From the NCBI RefSeq assembly GCF_023715415.1, contig NZ_JAMBOB010000002.1, positions 594,352-658,351 of the forward strand: a stretch of DNA of 64,000 nt, written 5' to 3'. Shown here one piece after another: positions 9,129-17,688 of the stretch (within the stretch, counting starts at the first letter, position 1; each line of letters opens with the position of its first letter). The DNA comes from Neobacillus niacini (GTDB lineage: Bacteria > Bacillota > Bacilli > Bacillales > Cytobacillaceae). Below the pieces are notes generated by a model. The model was given only the letters and a program-made list of their open reading frames with translations, did not search any database and was not told the origin of the DNA. The position numbers and the translations under genes were made by a program.

Positions 9129-9174
9129 AGTTCGACACCGACCACCGGTATTTTTTAGGTAAAAACGAGTTAAA
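9129..9174. repeat. Dispersed intergenic repeat, copy 1
   Basis: AGTTCGACACCGACCACCGG and the following GTAAAAACGAGTTAAA closely match 47682-47725, 38.5 kb away. Both copies are intergenic. No open frame spans the element. The 9083-9267 gap otherwise holds only the GAGGAG ribosome-binding site of the next gene. Confidence 0.65.
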
Positions 9175-9267
9175 GGAATAAGTAAATGCCTTAAAGTGTT
9201 GGGTTAATGAAGATGATAAAATATTTATTAAATAGATTCAAAGTTTTTCAAATGAGGAGTTTTATGA

Positions 9268-9768
9268 GTGAGAAGTAAGAAACGAGGTCATTTCTGCAAA
9301 GGATGTGGGGGTTTTCTGCCTAATGAAAAATTTAGCGGAAGAGGTCACCGTGAACATTTGTGTAAAGAGTGTAAAAAAGCAGGTAAATTAGTAAGTACTG
9401 AGTCAAATTCGGATTATAATCGAAATTTCCACCTTCTCTCCAAAGCTATTAGAAACTGTATGATCGTTTATATGGAGTATGAAAGTTTTTTTCTATTTGA
9501 ATATCAAAATTCACGATATATTATTGGGGATGATCTTAGCTCCGACATCTATGTGTATCAGGGAGATAAAGAGCAAAAGTTCCTTGTCTCAGAAAAATTA
9601 CAAAAGAGTGAAGTCGTAATGGAAGTTTTATGCAAAAAATACTACGATACAATGGATAACGGCCATAGTTTTGATTATGAAGAATTGAAATACGATGAAT
9701 TTGTAGAAATATCAAAAAAACGCAGACAGCACCTGGAAGTAATATCATCTATTCAACATTTTAAGTAA
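9268..9768 (+). CDS. Zinc-ribbon protein of unknown function
   Basis: A 166-residue protein beginning at a GTG with GAGGAG eight bases upstream; the nearby ATG is followed by a stop. Residues 10-35 hold four cysteines as C10-x2-C13 and C32-x2-C35, a zinc ribbon. The rest is acidic and mixed alpha/beta with no motif that I know. It ends at 9768, and the UPF0158 gene starts 24 bases later, so the two are probably cotranscribed. Confidence 0.65.
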   Translation: MRSKKRGHFCKGCGGFLPNEKFSGRGHREHLCKECKKAGKLVSTESNSDYNRNFHLLSKAIRNCMIVYMEYESFFLFEYQNSRYIIGDDLSSDIYVYQGDKEQKFLVSEKLQKSEVVMEVLCKKYYDTMDNGHSFDYEELKYDEFVEISKKRRQHLEVISSIQHFK

Positions 9769-9792
9769 TTGAAGAAAAACCGGAGGAAGAAT

Positions 9793-10326
9793 ATGGAGGT
9801 TGAAACGAGAACCTTACATTTAAGATTTAATTTATTAAATTTACTTGAAGGGAAAAAAGAGTATATGAAGGTGAAGCTTGAAAATATAATTGAAGGAATA
9901 GAAATGCAATCGGATGAAAACCAATCGTACCTTAATATAGATACTGGGGAAATCGTTTGTGTCTCACAAATGGCGCTAACAATTGCTGAAGATGGAGAGG
10001 ACTATGAACACTTATCTGAATGGGAACGAGATGAAGTGAAGCTAGCCTTGGATATAGTAGACAATTTTGGAAAGTTTGCTGCGTTTCCATCTCAATATGA
10101 TATTAATGAGTATGATATGATGGAAAGTTTTTGTTATAGAGTAACAGATATTAATATGCAGAATGCATTACTCAAATCAATTCGTGGAAAGGGAGCATTC
10201 AGACGATTTAAGGATCATATCAATCGTTTAGGAATCACTGAGAAATGGTATGATTACCGAGATATGAAATATAAGGAAATAGCTAAGGGATTTTGTGAAA
10301 CGAATGGTATTGACTATAGCAAATGA
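9793..10326 (+). CDS. UPF0158-family protein
   Basis: A 177-residue soluble protein of the UPF0158 family, function unknown. Diagnostic stretches are LENIIEGIEMQSDENQSYLN, GEIVCVSQ, WERDEVKLALDIV and KGAFRRFKDHINRLG, then the C-terminal WYDYRDMKYKEIAKGFCE. I start at the ATG at 9793 because GGAGGAAGA lies about six bases upstream; a shorter family-like start (MKVKLENII) is also possible. A strong terminator follows. Confidence 0.85.
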   Translation: MEVETRTLHLRFNLLNLLEGKKEYMKVKLENIIEGIEMQSDENQSYLNIDTGEIVCVSQMALTIAEDGEDYEHLSEWERDEVKLALDIVDNFGKFAAFPSQYDINEYDMMESFCYRVTDINMQNALLKSIRGKGAFRRFKDHINRLGITEKWYDYRDMKYKEIAKGFCETNGIDYSK

Positions 10327-10360
10327 ATGCTTATAATCGTGAATAAATATAGCTAAAGGG

Positions 10361-10394
10361 GCAGTGATATGTTTATACTATCACTGCTTTTATT
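10361..10394 (+). terminator. Intrinsic terminator
   Basis: GCAGTGATA (10361-10369) pairs with TATCACTGC (10379-10387), then TTTTATTAATTT. It closes the zinc-ribbon/UPF0158 unit. Confidence 0.9.
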
Positions 10395-10431
10395 AATTTA
10401 GGAATGTGATTTTAGCGGTGGTACAATATTG

Positions 10432-10625
10432 CTCAATCGTCTTTTTATAATTTCCCATATACTTTTGGGTATTTACTTGCATTTAGGATTGATGCCCAAG
10501 TCAAAGGAGAAAGGGAAGATTTTGAGAAGGATTATTTGACCTTACTATGTGATCCAGGATTGTATGACTATGAAAAAATTTAGTTATGAAACATATAGGA
10601 GAAGATACTACTAAAAAGGGATTTA
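10432..10625 (+). pseudogene. Decayed 3' fragment of a duplicated M3 oligoendopeptidase gene
   Basis: This stretch is recognisably the 3' part of the peptidase gene at 2306-4102 (about 3850-4050). It shares TTTTTATAATTTCCCATATA and most of the following 160 bases, with frameshifts and in-frame stops. It encodes remnants of FYNFPYTFGY. The upstream two thirds of the gene are absent. It lies on the same strand and in the same order relative to a pRiA4b remnant as the intact pair. Confidence 0.85.
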
Positions 10626-10717
10626 TTAAACTATGGATGACTACCCCGAGACGATGGATATGAGATTAGACAGGAGCGATTTAAACGAATTCAATTCAAA
10701 ATCCACCCAAAATGCAT

Positions 10718-10755
10718 AAAACGTCTTCAAAAGTCTTTTTTGAAGGCGTTTTTTG
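10718..10755 (+). terminator. Strong intrinsic terminator
   Basis: AAAACGTCTTCAAAA pairs with TTTTGAAGGCGTTTT (one wobble pair), ending in a T-run. The 10626-10717 stretch before it holds only a 28-codon open frame without support. Confidence 0.8.
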
Positions 10756-10905
10756 ACGTTTCGCCCTAATAATGCCTTCAAAAGTAGAATAGGGCAGTTC
10801 GATTTACTTAGCCAATCTCGTTACTGTAGAAGTGTTGGTCGTGACTTTCACGTAAAGATCTCACGAAGGAAAACGAAACACGGTGATGAGAGGGAGTTAT
10901 TTAGC

Positions 10906-11781
10906 ATGAGTATAAAATCGGGTAATACGGAAGAGTTTAAACAGTTCTCGCAATTTAGTTCCCTTCAGGAATTTAATCAGCATACAGAAATGTGGTTATT
11001 AGAACACAAGCATGATTTTACTAAGGGAGAGCTGGTCGGATTAAAAAGGCTCGTGCGATTTGCCGCCAAAGTTCCCGGCGTATGCAATGCCAAAATCGGA
11101 ACCATCCTAAAAGCCATTCACGCACAATATGATGATAATGGCATATCAAGGTCTACCTTTAAACGCATGATTTTGAAAGCAAAGGAATTCGGGATCATTA
11201 CAGTCTTTGAAACAGAAAGAAAAAACGGTTCGCAGTCTAGTAATTTATACCAGTTTAATCGTTTTCCATCGAATGAACTACCCAAAGAGGAAAAAATGAA
11301 CCACCAATATAAAACTAGTAATCTTTTAAAAACTAATAATCAAAAGATAAATAAACGTTACGAGGAACCGTCAACATTAGATTACTCCTATGTTAGCAGC
11401 ATAGTCCCACAGCCCTTTGTCCAGCTGGTAAAATACTCTTTCTCCGATGCTAAAACCATTGAAGAATATTGGCAAATGGTGCAAATTATTGCTTTTCGCT
11501 TTGAGTGTACGAATGACACAGAAGATATACTAGACATCTCTATCCAGGCCTTTAAACAACTGATAGGTAAAATAAAAAGGACCCATCTTGTAAAAGTTCC
11601 AATTGCCTACTTTTATGGAATTTTAAACAACAAATTCATGACATTCTATTTGGAAAAGGTATCTGCATTGGGGACTACAACGCCTATATCCCTTTCTTTT
11701 ATAGATGGCATAGATCCAGACTGGGATTGGGTGCAGCCAATGGAAAACCAAGTTTTCGATAGAGTGAATGCTCCGTTCTAA
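10906..11781 (+). CDS. Plasmid/phage-type protein with a helix-turn-helix-like region
   Basis: A 291-residue basic protein. Residues 35-125 (LVRFAAKVPGVCNAKIGTI, SRSTFKRMILKAKEFGIITV) look like a winged helix-turn-helix of the type found in replication or plasmid-control proteins of Bacillales. The middle is polar (KTNNQKINKRYE). The C-terminal part (VPIAYFYGILNNKFMTFYLE) is a helical segment I have seen in mobile-element proteins annotated as hypothetical. AGGGAG lies eight bases before the ATG at 10906. It sits exactly between the two decayed halves of the duplicated peptidase/pRiA4b pair, so it was probably inserted there. Confidence 0.6.
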   Translation: MSIKSGNTEEFKQFSQFSSLQEFNQHTEMWLLEHKHDFTKGELVGLKRLVRFAAKVPGVCNAKIGTILKAIHAQYDDNGISRSTFKRMILKAKEFGIITVFETERKNGSQSSNLYQFNRFPSNELPKEEKMNHQYKTSNLLKTNNQKINKRYEEPSTLDYSYVSSIVPQPFVQLVKYSFSDAKTIEEYWQMVQIIAFRFECTNDTEDILDISIQAFKQLIGKIKRTHLVKVPIAYFYGILNNKFMTFYLEKVSALGTTTPISLSFIDGIDPDWDWVQPMENQVFDRVNAPF

Positions 11782-11809
11782 AATATGAGGAAAAATCTGA
11801 CTTTATTTT

Positions 11810-12113
11810 CTTGAAATTGACCTGTATCAACTGAACATAAAAATCAATCAAGAGGGTCATGAAGTTTGGCGACGTGTTTTAGTGCCTTCGACTTATTCGT
11901 TTAAACATCTCCATAATATTATTCACACCGTTTTTGATTGGCATGACGCTCATTTACATAAATTCGTTGTGGAAAGAGTGGGTAAAAAGAATCTCTAAAT
12001 TGTAATGGATGATGACCCAAAGAAAATGGAATAGATGAATTTTGATACATTTGAGATTCGTCAGGAGCGATTTGTTGCCCTTGAAGAAATCTTTCAAACC
12101 TTTGGTGAAGTCG
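11810..12113 (+). pseudogene. Decayed copy of the pRiA4b ORF-3-like domain
   Basis: About 300 bases match the second half of the gene at 4296-5453, starting at the codons for EIDLYQLNIKIN and including FDWHDAHLH. In-frame stops appear near 11997 and 12033. The DUF6933 half and the 3' end are missing; the 3' end is cut at the first REP-like element. With 10432-10625 it forms the remains of a tandem duplication. Confidence 0.9.
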
Positions 12114-12125
12114 AAAACTTGGATA

Positions 12126-12194
12126 GTGTCCAAAGCGACGGTTCTCATGGTACAAATTAGACAAAAAGGACCGCGAGAACCGTCCCCACGGTCA
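12126..12194. repeat. REP-like palindrome, copy 1
   Basis: GACGGTTCTC (12137-12146) pairs with GAGAACCGTC (12175-12184) around ATGGTACAAATTAGACAAAA. It is flanked by GTGTCC on the left and CCCCACGGTCA on the right. Three further copies lie at 13733, 14759 and 18256. The layout (imperfect palindrome with G-rich arms, several copies in intergenic DNA) fits REP elements mobilised by Y1/RAYT transposases; no such gene is seen here. Confidence 0.8.
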
Positions 12195-12216
12195 CCCCAC
12201 GGTCACCCCACGGTCA
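12184..12216. repeat. 11-bp tandem repeat (three units)
   Basis: CCCCACGGTCA is repeated three times perfectly, extending the right edge of REP copy 1. The last unit supplies the stop codon of the minus-strand ATPase gene. The unit equals the tail of the REP element, so it probably arose by slippage. Confidence 0.9.
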
Positions 12217-13629
12217 CCCTTTTACTTTCAATGTTAATGGGAGCCCCTTTTTTACTGTGGCGGTTAGCACTTGTGTAGTAGGTTGTGTTAGATGTGTAAC
12301 ACTTTCTAGGTTATCTAAGAATATAGGGTAGGAGCTATTTTTTTCTTGGTTAATGACTGCTATTATTTCTAACATGCAACGAATTTTTTCGCTGTTGGAC
12401 AAAACTCTGTACGGCCGATTATAGTAGGTAATCTGAAAGTCTGGTCGTAATTCGCCATTCTTTAGCTGTTTGAAAAGTTCGACTTTGGTGTGGGTTAAGT
12501 TCTTATTGATTTGGTTTTGATAGGTATTAGCTAATTGGCCAAGTTGATGTTTAAGCTTTTTTAGGTCCTCTCCAAGGCTGGCTTTCTTTTGGATCAACTC
12601 ACTTAATGTAGATTCAACATTTTTTAGTTCGTGAATCTGTGAAGTCGGGAGTTCTACCATCGGCACTAACGGAAAACTATTATCTAATTGCGCAAGAGTT
12701 GACTCCAGTATCGATTTCTTCTCCATAAATTTTCTGTGCTGATAGCGGTGCGCACGTAATTCTGCTTCTAGAAGTTCCATTTCCTTCTTCACTTCATCTA
12801 ATTTTGCTTTATGTACAAAGTGAAGAGTTTCTGCCTGACTTTTTGGCAGAGATTGTTTGCAGGTGGGGCAAGTTTCATCCTGTAAATAAGGAAGTGGCCC
12901 GAGTTCTTTTAATTTGTCTTGGTAAACTTTCATTCTTGTTTGTAGCTGATTTTCTACAACTTGATGTTTGTCGAGATTTTCGCAGATTGCTGTGATTCCT
13001 TCCTGCAATTTTTCTTTTTTATCCATGATTTCGTGGGGAACGGGAGTATAGTTTTTCTGTTTATCTAATATCGAGTCAATCTGTCTCTTTAAAACTGATT
13101 TTTGTCCTTCATAGAAGGTTTTAGAAGAATCTACCTTTTTTTGTTGACTCAAAATACTGCTCTTCTCTTTTTCGAGTAGTTCGAATTCATCTTTGGTTGC
13201 TAATAAATTCTCAATCAAATAAGTTCTTGCTGCGCTTTTGTCTTCCTCTGGAAAAACTTCAGGAAAAAAGCAGTAAATAAATGAATGGTAATCACCCACT
13301 AATTCGGAGAGTTCCTTATCTTTTATCTGCTTATGATTCAAGTAAACAGTAGTACCTTTCAGATTCATCGTTCTCACTACAAGGTATTCCTGATCATCTT
13401 TTTCAAAAACGACATCTACCTTCATGTAGCCCTTATTTTCTTGTAAATAGTCTTTGACAAAACCTTTGTACCCATGTTTTGTTACCCCATATAAACAAAA
13501 AACGATAGCTTCCCCGATAGAGGATTTTCCTGAATAATTATCTCCAAAAAAATGATTGACCATGCCCAATTCATAAAGGCTAGTCGTGTGGCATTTAAAG
13601 TTGGTAAGCTCAAGCTTTTTAATAAACAT
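12214..13629 (-). CDS. SMC/Rad50-like ATPase
   Basis: A 471-residue DNA-associated ATPase of the SbcC/Rad50 type. The Walker A motif is GDNYSGKSS at residues 29-37. Coiled coils run from about 150-250 and 265-360 on either side of a zinc hook, CPTC at 254-257. The C-terminal lobe has a signature-like SNSEKIRCML and a Walker B segment YPIFLDNLES. It is about half the length of SbcC, like phage/plasmid homologues. GAGG sits eight bases before the ATG. The stop codon TGA falls in the tandem repeat at 12184-12216, so the last residues may have been altered by the REP insertion. Confidence 0.82.
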   Translation of the reverse strand: MFIKKLELTNFKCHTTSLYELGMVNHFFGDNYSGKSSIGEAIVFCLYGVTKHGYKGFVKDYLQENKGYMKVDVVFEKDDQEYLVVRTMNLKGTTVYLNHKQIKDKELSELVGDYHSFIYCFFPEVFPEEDKSAARTYLIENLLATKDEFELLEKEKSSILSQQKKVDSSKTFYEGQKSVLKRQIDSILDKQKNYTPVPHEIMDKKEKLQEGITAICENLDKHQVVENQLQTRMKVYQDKLKELGPLPYLQDETCPTCKQSLPKSQAETLHFVHKAKLDEVKKEMELLEAELRAHRYQHRKFMEKKSILESTLAQLDNSFPLVPMVELPTSQIHELKNVESTLSELIQKKASLGEDLKKLKHQLGQLANTYQNQINKNLTHTKVELFKQLKNGELRPDFQITYYNRPYRVLSNSEKIRCMLEIIAVINQEKNSSYPIFLDNLESVTHLTQPTTQVLTATVKKGLPLTLKVKG

Positions 13630-13732
13630 ACCATCATCCTCAATATCACAATAATTTCTATTCCACCCATATTATTACATGATTTTAGGATAATAGAAAT
13701 ATAGAAATAACCAGAATGTTCAAATGTCCAGT

Positions 13733-13799
13733 GGTGTCCAGAGGGACGGTTCTCATGGTACAAATTAGACAAAAAAGTCCGCTAGAAGCGTCCCCACTG
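13733..13799. repeat. REP-like palindrome, copy 2 (decayed)
   Basis: It begins GGTGTCCAGAGGGACGG, exactly as copy 4, and ends GAAGCGTCCCCACTGTCA. The right arm carries mismatches. A related scrap with GCGTCCCCACGGTACC lies near 13940. The 13800-14097 stretch has no gene. Confidence 0.8.
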
Positions 13800-14097
13800 T
13801 CACAAGGAGTACCTTCAGCTTCTTAATATTTGGCTATTAAACCTCCTAGGAGGCAGAAACAGCAAAAAACCATAAACTTTTTTGGATGGTTTTCATGAGG
13901 CCGTCAAAACGACCATTCTAAGGTTGGACAAAAGAAGCGTCCCCACGGTACCAAAAATCAGGATTTTGAAAAGGTCTTTGAAAAGGGAACAAAAGTGGCA
14001 CTATGGGGGGATAAAGGATGGTAGAAAGATTGTTATTTATATCTCAGTAAAAAAATAAAAAGCAGATTTTACCAATACTAAATCATATTTTCATAGG

Positions 14098-14448
14098 TTA
14101 CTTAAAGACAGCATTGAACATAGAATATGTGGTATCAAAATCATCTAAATCCATAACTCCTAGTCTTTTAATAATCATACTATCTTCAACAGAAAACACT
14201 TTATTAGGAAGTACCCATTGATCTTCAAAAAGTAACCCTACATCTGGAATGTTAGTTTTATTTAATTTATGTTCATATCGGTCCTTGCTTTCTTTTTTTT
14301 CTTGGCTAGTTATTGCTAAGCAAACATATTTTGAATATTGATTATAATGTTTATTATTGCTGATAATAACAGATGGCCTTTTTTTAAAGCCAGGTCTATC
14401 ATTAAACGGGAACGGAACCAGTACAATATCTTGTTTTTTAAAGCTCAT
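14098..14448 (-). CDS. MazF/PemK-family toxin (endoribonuclease)
   Basis: A 116-residue type II toxin that would cleave mRNA. Family marks are the N-terminal QDIVLVPFPFND, the loop KKRPSVIIS that carries the catalytic Arg region, the strand VCLAITSQ, and the central GLLFEDQWVLPNKVF. I start at the ATG at 14448 because it overlaps the upstream antitoxin gene by 11 bases, the usual coupled arrangement; a longer frame would lie inside that gene. Its REP flanks suggest that it moved as a cassette or sits in a REP-rich hot spot. Confidence 0.88.
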   Translation of the reverse strand: MSFKKQDIVLVPFPFNDRPGFKKRPSVIISNNKHYNQYSKYVCLAITSQEKKESKDRYEHKLNKTNIPDVGLLFEDQWVLPNKVFSVEDSMIIKRLGVMDLDDFDTTYSMFNAVFK

Positions 14449-14671
14449 TGTATGCGTCATCCTTTTCGTTATCCCAGACTTCTTCAAGGGATTTATTCAC
14501 AATACCATTATACAGTCGATCTTCCTCATCATTTAATAATTGTTGAACCTTCTCCTTTATTTTGTTGATTTTGTTTGCAAAAGCTTCCTTATCATCTGAT
14601 GATAAGGATTTAATAAATTTTTGTAATTCATCGAGTTCGTTAAAAATATCTTCTTTTTTTAGCGCAGACAT
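14438..14671 (-). CDS. Antitoxin partner of the MazF/PemK toxin
   Basis: A 77-residue, acidic, highly helical protein (KEDIFNELDELQKFIKSLS, EEVWDNEKDDAYNEL). No ribbon-helix-helix is obvious, so it may neutralise the toxin mainly through its C-terminal tail. GAGGTG precedes the ATG by eight bases. It overlaps the toxin gene, antitoxin first, which fits a type II toxin-antitoxin operon. The assignment rests on position and size. Confidence 0.75.
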   Translation of the reverse strand: MSALKKEDIFNELDELQKFIKSLSSDDKEAFANKINKIKEKVQQLLNDEEDRLYNGIVNKSLEEVWDNEKDDAYNEL

Positions 14672-14758
14672 CTTTTACACCTCACAAGTAAGTTTTCTCA
14701 ATTATTATATCAGTTGAATGGATAATATATCCACATCTAAATCTTCTATAAAAATTTA

Positions 14759-14830
14759 GACGGTTCTCATGGTACAAGTTAGACAAAAAGGACCGCGAGA
14801 ACCGTCCCCACGGTCACGCACGCGGTCACA
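14759..14830. repeat. REP-like palindrome, copy 3
   Basis: GACGGTTCTCATGGTACAAG and the right arm GAGAACCGTCCCCACGGTCA are near-identical to copy 1. The left GTGTCC edge is missing. It separates the toxin-antitoxin promoter region from the DnaD-like gene. Confidence 0.8.
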
Positions 14831-14925
14831 AATCCGTCACAATTTTATTAATACCACCCTGTCCTTTTGCCTCCTAAATCCATATATAACTTATGAAAGA
14901 TATTTTATAAGAAGAAGGGTCAGTG

Positions 14926-15927
14926 ATGATGATGGCAAAGTATCGTATGGTGCGTGTAGATTTTTGGGATACTCCGATAGTTGAAGAGGAAATGTCTATA
15001 GAGGAGAGATATTTTTATCTTTACCTGCTTACAAATCCCAAAACAACTCAAATTGGAATCTATACCATTACGAGTAGACAGATGGCATTTACTTCGGGCT
15101 TTACGATTGAGAAAATACATTCGTTAATGGATAGGTTCATCAATCTCTTCAAGTTGATTCGCTACAACCCTGAAACAAGAGAACTCGCAATTCAAAACTG
15201 GGGAAAAGACAATCTGCATAAGGGCGGAAAACCCGTTATGGATTGTATCTATTCTGAATTAAAAGAAGTACAGGATACCACACTGATTCAATATGTTTCG
15301 GAACATATTCTTAAGAATGATATTCGCAGCCTTTATAATTCTTTTTGTGACCGAGGAAGGATGGATTACGAACAAGAAGATAATGATCTAGATGAAAATG
15401 ATACATATAAAGAAACAGATGGTGAGCAAGATGACGAATCGTTCACGCACCGTTATACGATACGTGGGCAAAAAGAAAAAGAAAAAGAAAATGAAAAAGA
15501 AAAACAACAACAAGATCTTTATCCGAATGTAGTGAGTAATCCGGACTATGAAAATTCCTTACAGAAAAACAAAACCGATGTGAAAGAAATTGTTGAGTTT
15601 TGGGACAACAATGGATTTGGTTTTTCAAATATGAATGCAAAACAGCAGCTTTTATCGTGGTTAGATGACTCTAGCTTTCTGCAGCCTAAAGAGATAATTA
15701 TAAAAGCGATGAATATTGCATGTGCGAATAACAAACGAAAGCTGAACTATGTGGTTGGGATTCTTAAAAACTGGGAAAAAGAATCGCTACTGACCGTTGA
15801 GGAAATAGATACCTTGCATGAGAAGCAAAAGACCATACCAATACATAGGCAATCCAAACGATCCTTTCCCGCAGGAAGAGACATTCCAATTGGATTTGAA
15901 CTTGACATAACGGCTGGTGAAGAATGA
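14926..15927 (+). CDS. DnaD-like replication initiation protein
   Basis: A protein of about 333 residues resembling the DnaD-type initiators of phages and plasmids that load the replicative helicase. The N-terminal 110 residues form a winged-helix region (YFYLYLLTNPKTTQIGIYTI, TSRQMAFTSGF). A low-complexity acidic then Lys/Glu-rich linker spans 150-190. The C-terminal part (VEFWDNNGFGF, KEIIIKAMNIACANNKRK, VVGILKNWEKE) is the DnaD/DnaB2 domain. AAGAAGGG precedes a run of ATGs, so the exact start is uncertain. It overlaps the helicase gene by ATGA. Confidence 0.82.
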   Translation: MMMAKYRMVRVDFWDTPIVEEEMSIEERYFYLYLLTNPKTTQIGIYTITSRQMAFTSGFTIEKIHSLMDRFINLFKLIRYNPETRELAIQNWGKDNLHKGGKPVMDCIYSELKEVQDTTLIQYVSEHILKNDIRSLYNSFCDRGRMDYEQEDNDLDENDTYKETDGEQDDESFTHRYTIRGQKEKEKENEKEKQQQDLYPNVVSNPDYENSLQKNKTDVKEIVEFWDNNGFGFSNMNAKQQLLSWLDDSSFLQPKEIIIKAMNIACANNKRKLNYVVGILKNWEKESLLTVEEIDTLHEKQKTIPIHRQSKRSFPAGRDIPIGFELDITAGEE

Positions 15928-17171
15928 TGAGCGTTGTAGAAAAAGCGTTTTTAGGATGCCTGATGAAGGCGGATTACTTACTCAAGGATACCGTGATTCA
16001 ACCTGAACAGCTTGAAAGTATACGTCATCGGGAAATCATGCAAAGAATGCTGGGATTAACCCAAGCCGGTAGGAATATTGATTTAATTTCGTTGACAACC
16101 TTACCGGATCTTCATTCATTTGGCGGTATGTCCTACCTTTCGGAACTGTTATCGCATGCCGATTTGGAGAAATTTGAAGGAATAGAGGAAAGCATTCTTA
16201 ATCTGTGGAAGGAACGGGAAAAGAGTAATATCTTAACCTTAGCTGCCACGAATGATTGGGAGATTGCTAAGGTCATTGGTGAACTGGATAAAATTAACCA
16301 AGCAAAGATGGATGATCACACATCGTTACAACAAGCGTTGTCAGATATCTATGAGGCACCTTGGGAAGATAAAATGATACTGAAAACCGCAACAACGGGC
16401 ATTAAAAAGCTCGATGTAATGACAGGAGGCTTTCAGGGCGGGGAAGTAACAATCCTCGCTGCAAGACCATCAATGGGGAAAACCGACGTGATGCTTCATT
16501 TTGCAAAAGTTTCAGGTTGGGCTGGTTATTTGCCACTCGTCTTTTCTTTAGAAATGCCTGAAAAGATGCTAACTTCTCGTTTGATAGCTTCGACAGGGGG
16601 CTTTAACCGTATAAAAATGCGGGATCCAAAGAGATTGCTGAATGAAAATCAAAAAAATACATGGTCGGATGTAATGGGGAATCTCAATGACACACATATG
16701 CAAATTTTTGATGGGTCGGGACAAACGGTAGCTGAAATAAGAGCAAAAACAAGAAAAATGATGAATCAATTTCCACACAGGAAACCCATCATTTTTATTG
16801 ATTACTTAACACTCATCCATTCTGGACAATTTTACGGCGGGAATTCTCATCAACAAGTAACGGAAATATCTAAATCTCTTAAGGTGATGGCGAAGGATTT
16901 TGATTGTCCCGTTATTTGTTTGGCGCAGCTCAATCGTTCAGTGGAATCAAGAGCAGATAAACGGCCGATGATGTCTGATATCCGGGAATCAGGTAGTGTG
17001 GAACAGGATGCCGATGTCATTTTGTTCTTGTATCGCGAATCGTATTATAATACGAAAACTCAGAATCTAGACCTAGAAATCATTGTCTCGAAAAACCGTA
17101 ATGGCCAGGTGGGATCCGTAGCTGTGAACTACAACGAGAATACAGGAAGAATTGAGGACCACAAGAGATAG
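15924..17171 (+). CDS. DnaB-like replicative helicase
   Basis: A 415-residue hexameric 5'-3' DNA helicase homologue. The N-terminal helical domain (residues 1-110, EKAFLGCLMKADYLLKD) precedes a RecA-like core. The core has Walker A ARPSMGKTD near 183, a Walker B-type IIFIDYLTLI, and QLNRSVESR and GSVEQDADVILFLYR further on. It is slightly shorter than chromosomal DnaB, as in phage versions. The start overlaps the DnaD-like gene by four bases, so translation is coupled. This is probably the replication module of a decayed plasmid or prophage. Confidence 0.9.
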   Translation: MMSVVEKAFLGCLMKADYLLKDTVIQPEQLESIRHREIMQRMLGLTQAGRNIDLISLTTLPDLHSFGGMSYLSELLSHADLEKFEGIEESILNLWKEREKSNILTLAATNDWEIAKVIGELDKINQAKMDDHTSLQQALSDIYEAPWEDKMILKTATTGIKKLDVMTGGFQGGEVTILAARPSMGKTDVMLHFAKVSGWAGYLPLVFSLEMPEKMLTSRLIASTGGFNRIKMRDPKRLLNENQKNTWSDVMGNLNDTHMQIFDGSGQTVAEIRAKTRKMMNQFPHRKPIIFIDYLTLIHSGQFYGGNSHQQVTEISKSLKVMAKDFDCPVICLAQLNRSVESRADKRPMMSDIRESGSVEQDADVILFLYRESYYNTKTQNLDLEIIVSKNRNGQVGSVAVNYNENTGRIEDHKR

Positions 17172-17239
17172 AGTCATTTCTTCGAAGTACTGTCATTAGC
17201 CCTTTAGAATACTTAAAATCTATTACCGAGGTGTTCAAC

Positions 17240-17671
17240 ATGTTTGTAAAAGAAGTTTACCTTGATAGTTTACGATTTGAAGATACAGCGTTGGCCCATT
17301 ACATCCACCATTTACTAGCAGAAAAGAAGATTTCACTAGAAGACGATATGTCCAAAATAGACTTAGAACAAGCCAATCACCAGAACGTAAGGGAAATGAT
17401 TCAAAACAATGTTTTAGGAATACATAAAAAACGCATCTACTCACTAAAGATGAACCAGAAGGATTATGTGTTTATCTTTGCAATCAGCCAGAGAGAGGCA
17501 ATCCAGTTCTACACAAAAACATTTCATCAAGCCCCATTAAACTGTCACGAATATTCGCTAGATTTCCAACTTGCGAGAGGATATGAAGTGATTTCGTTTC
17601 GGGACATGAGGAAGGAATTTGAGCGTTTTCCTGCTATTGCGGGGTATTTCAAAAAGCAATCTTGCAGTTGA
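17240..17671 (+). CDS. Unidentified protein of the replication region
   Basis: A 143-residue soluble protein. GAGGTG lies six bases before the ATG at 17240; an upstream in-frame GTG overlaps that site. The sequence is mixed alpha/beta (FVKEVYLDSLRFEDTALAHY, RIYSLKMNQKDYVFIFAIS, YEVISFRDMRKEFERFP) with no catalytic motif that I recognise. It lies between the helicase and thermonuclease genes on the same strand, 17 bases before the latter, so it is likely part of that operon. Confidence 0.6.
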   Translation: MFVKEVYLDSLRFEDTALAHYIHHLLAEKKISLEDDMSKIDLEQANHQNVREMIQNNVLGIHKKRIYSLKMNQKDYVFIFAISQREAIQFYTKTFHQAPLNCHEYSLDFQLARGYEVISFRDMRKEFERFPAIAGYFKKQSCS

Positions 17672-17688
17672 AGGGCAGGGGAATATTC

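Noticed and set aside
12184..12216. Possible CRISPR-like array (three regular repeats)
   Set aside because: The units are 11 bases and directly adjacent with no spacers; this is a simple tandem repeat.
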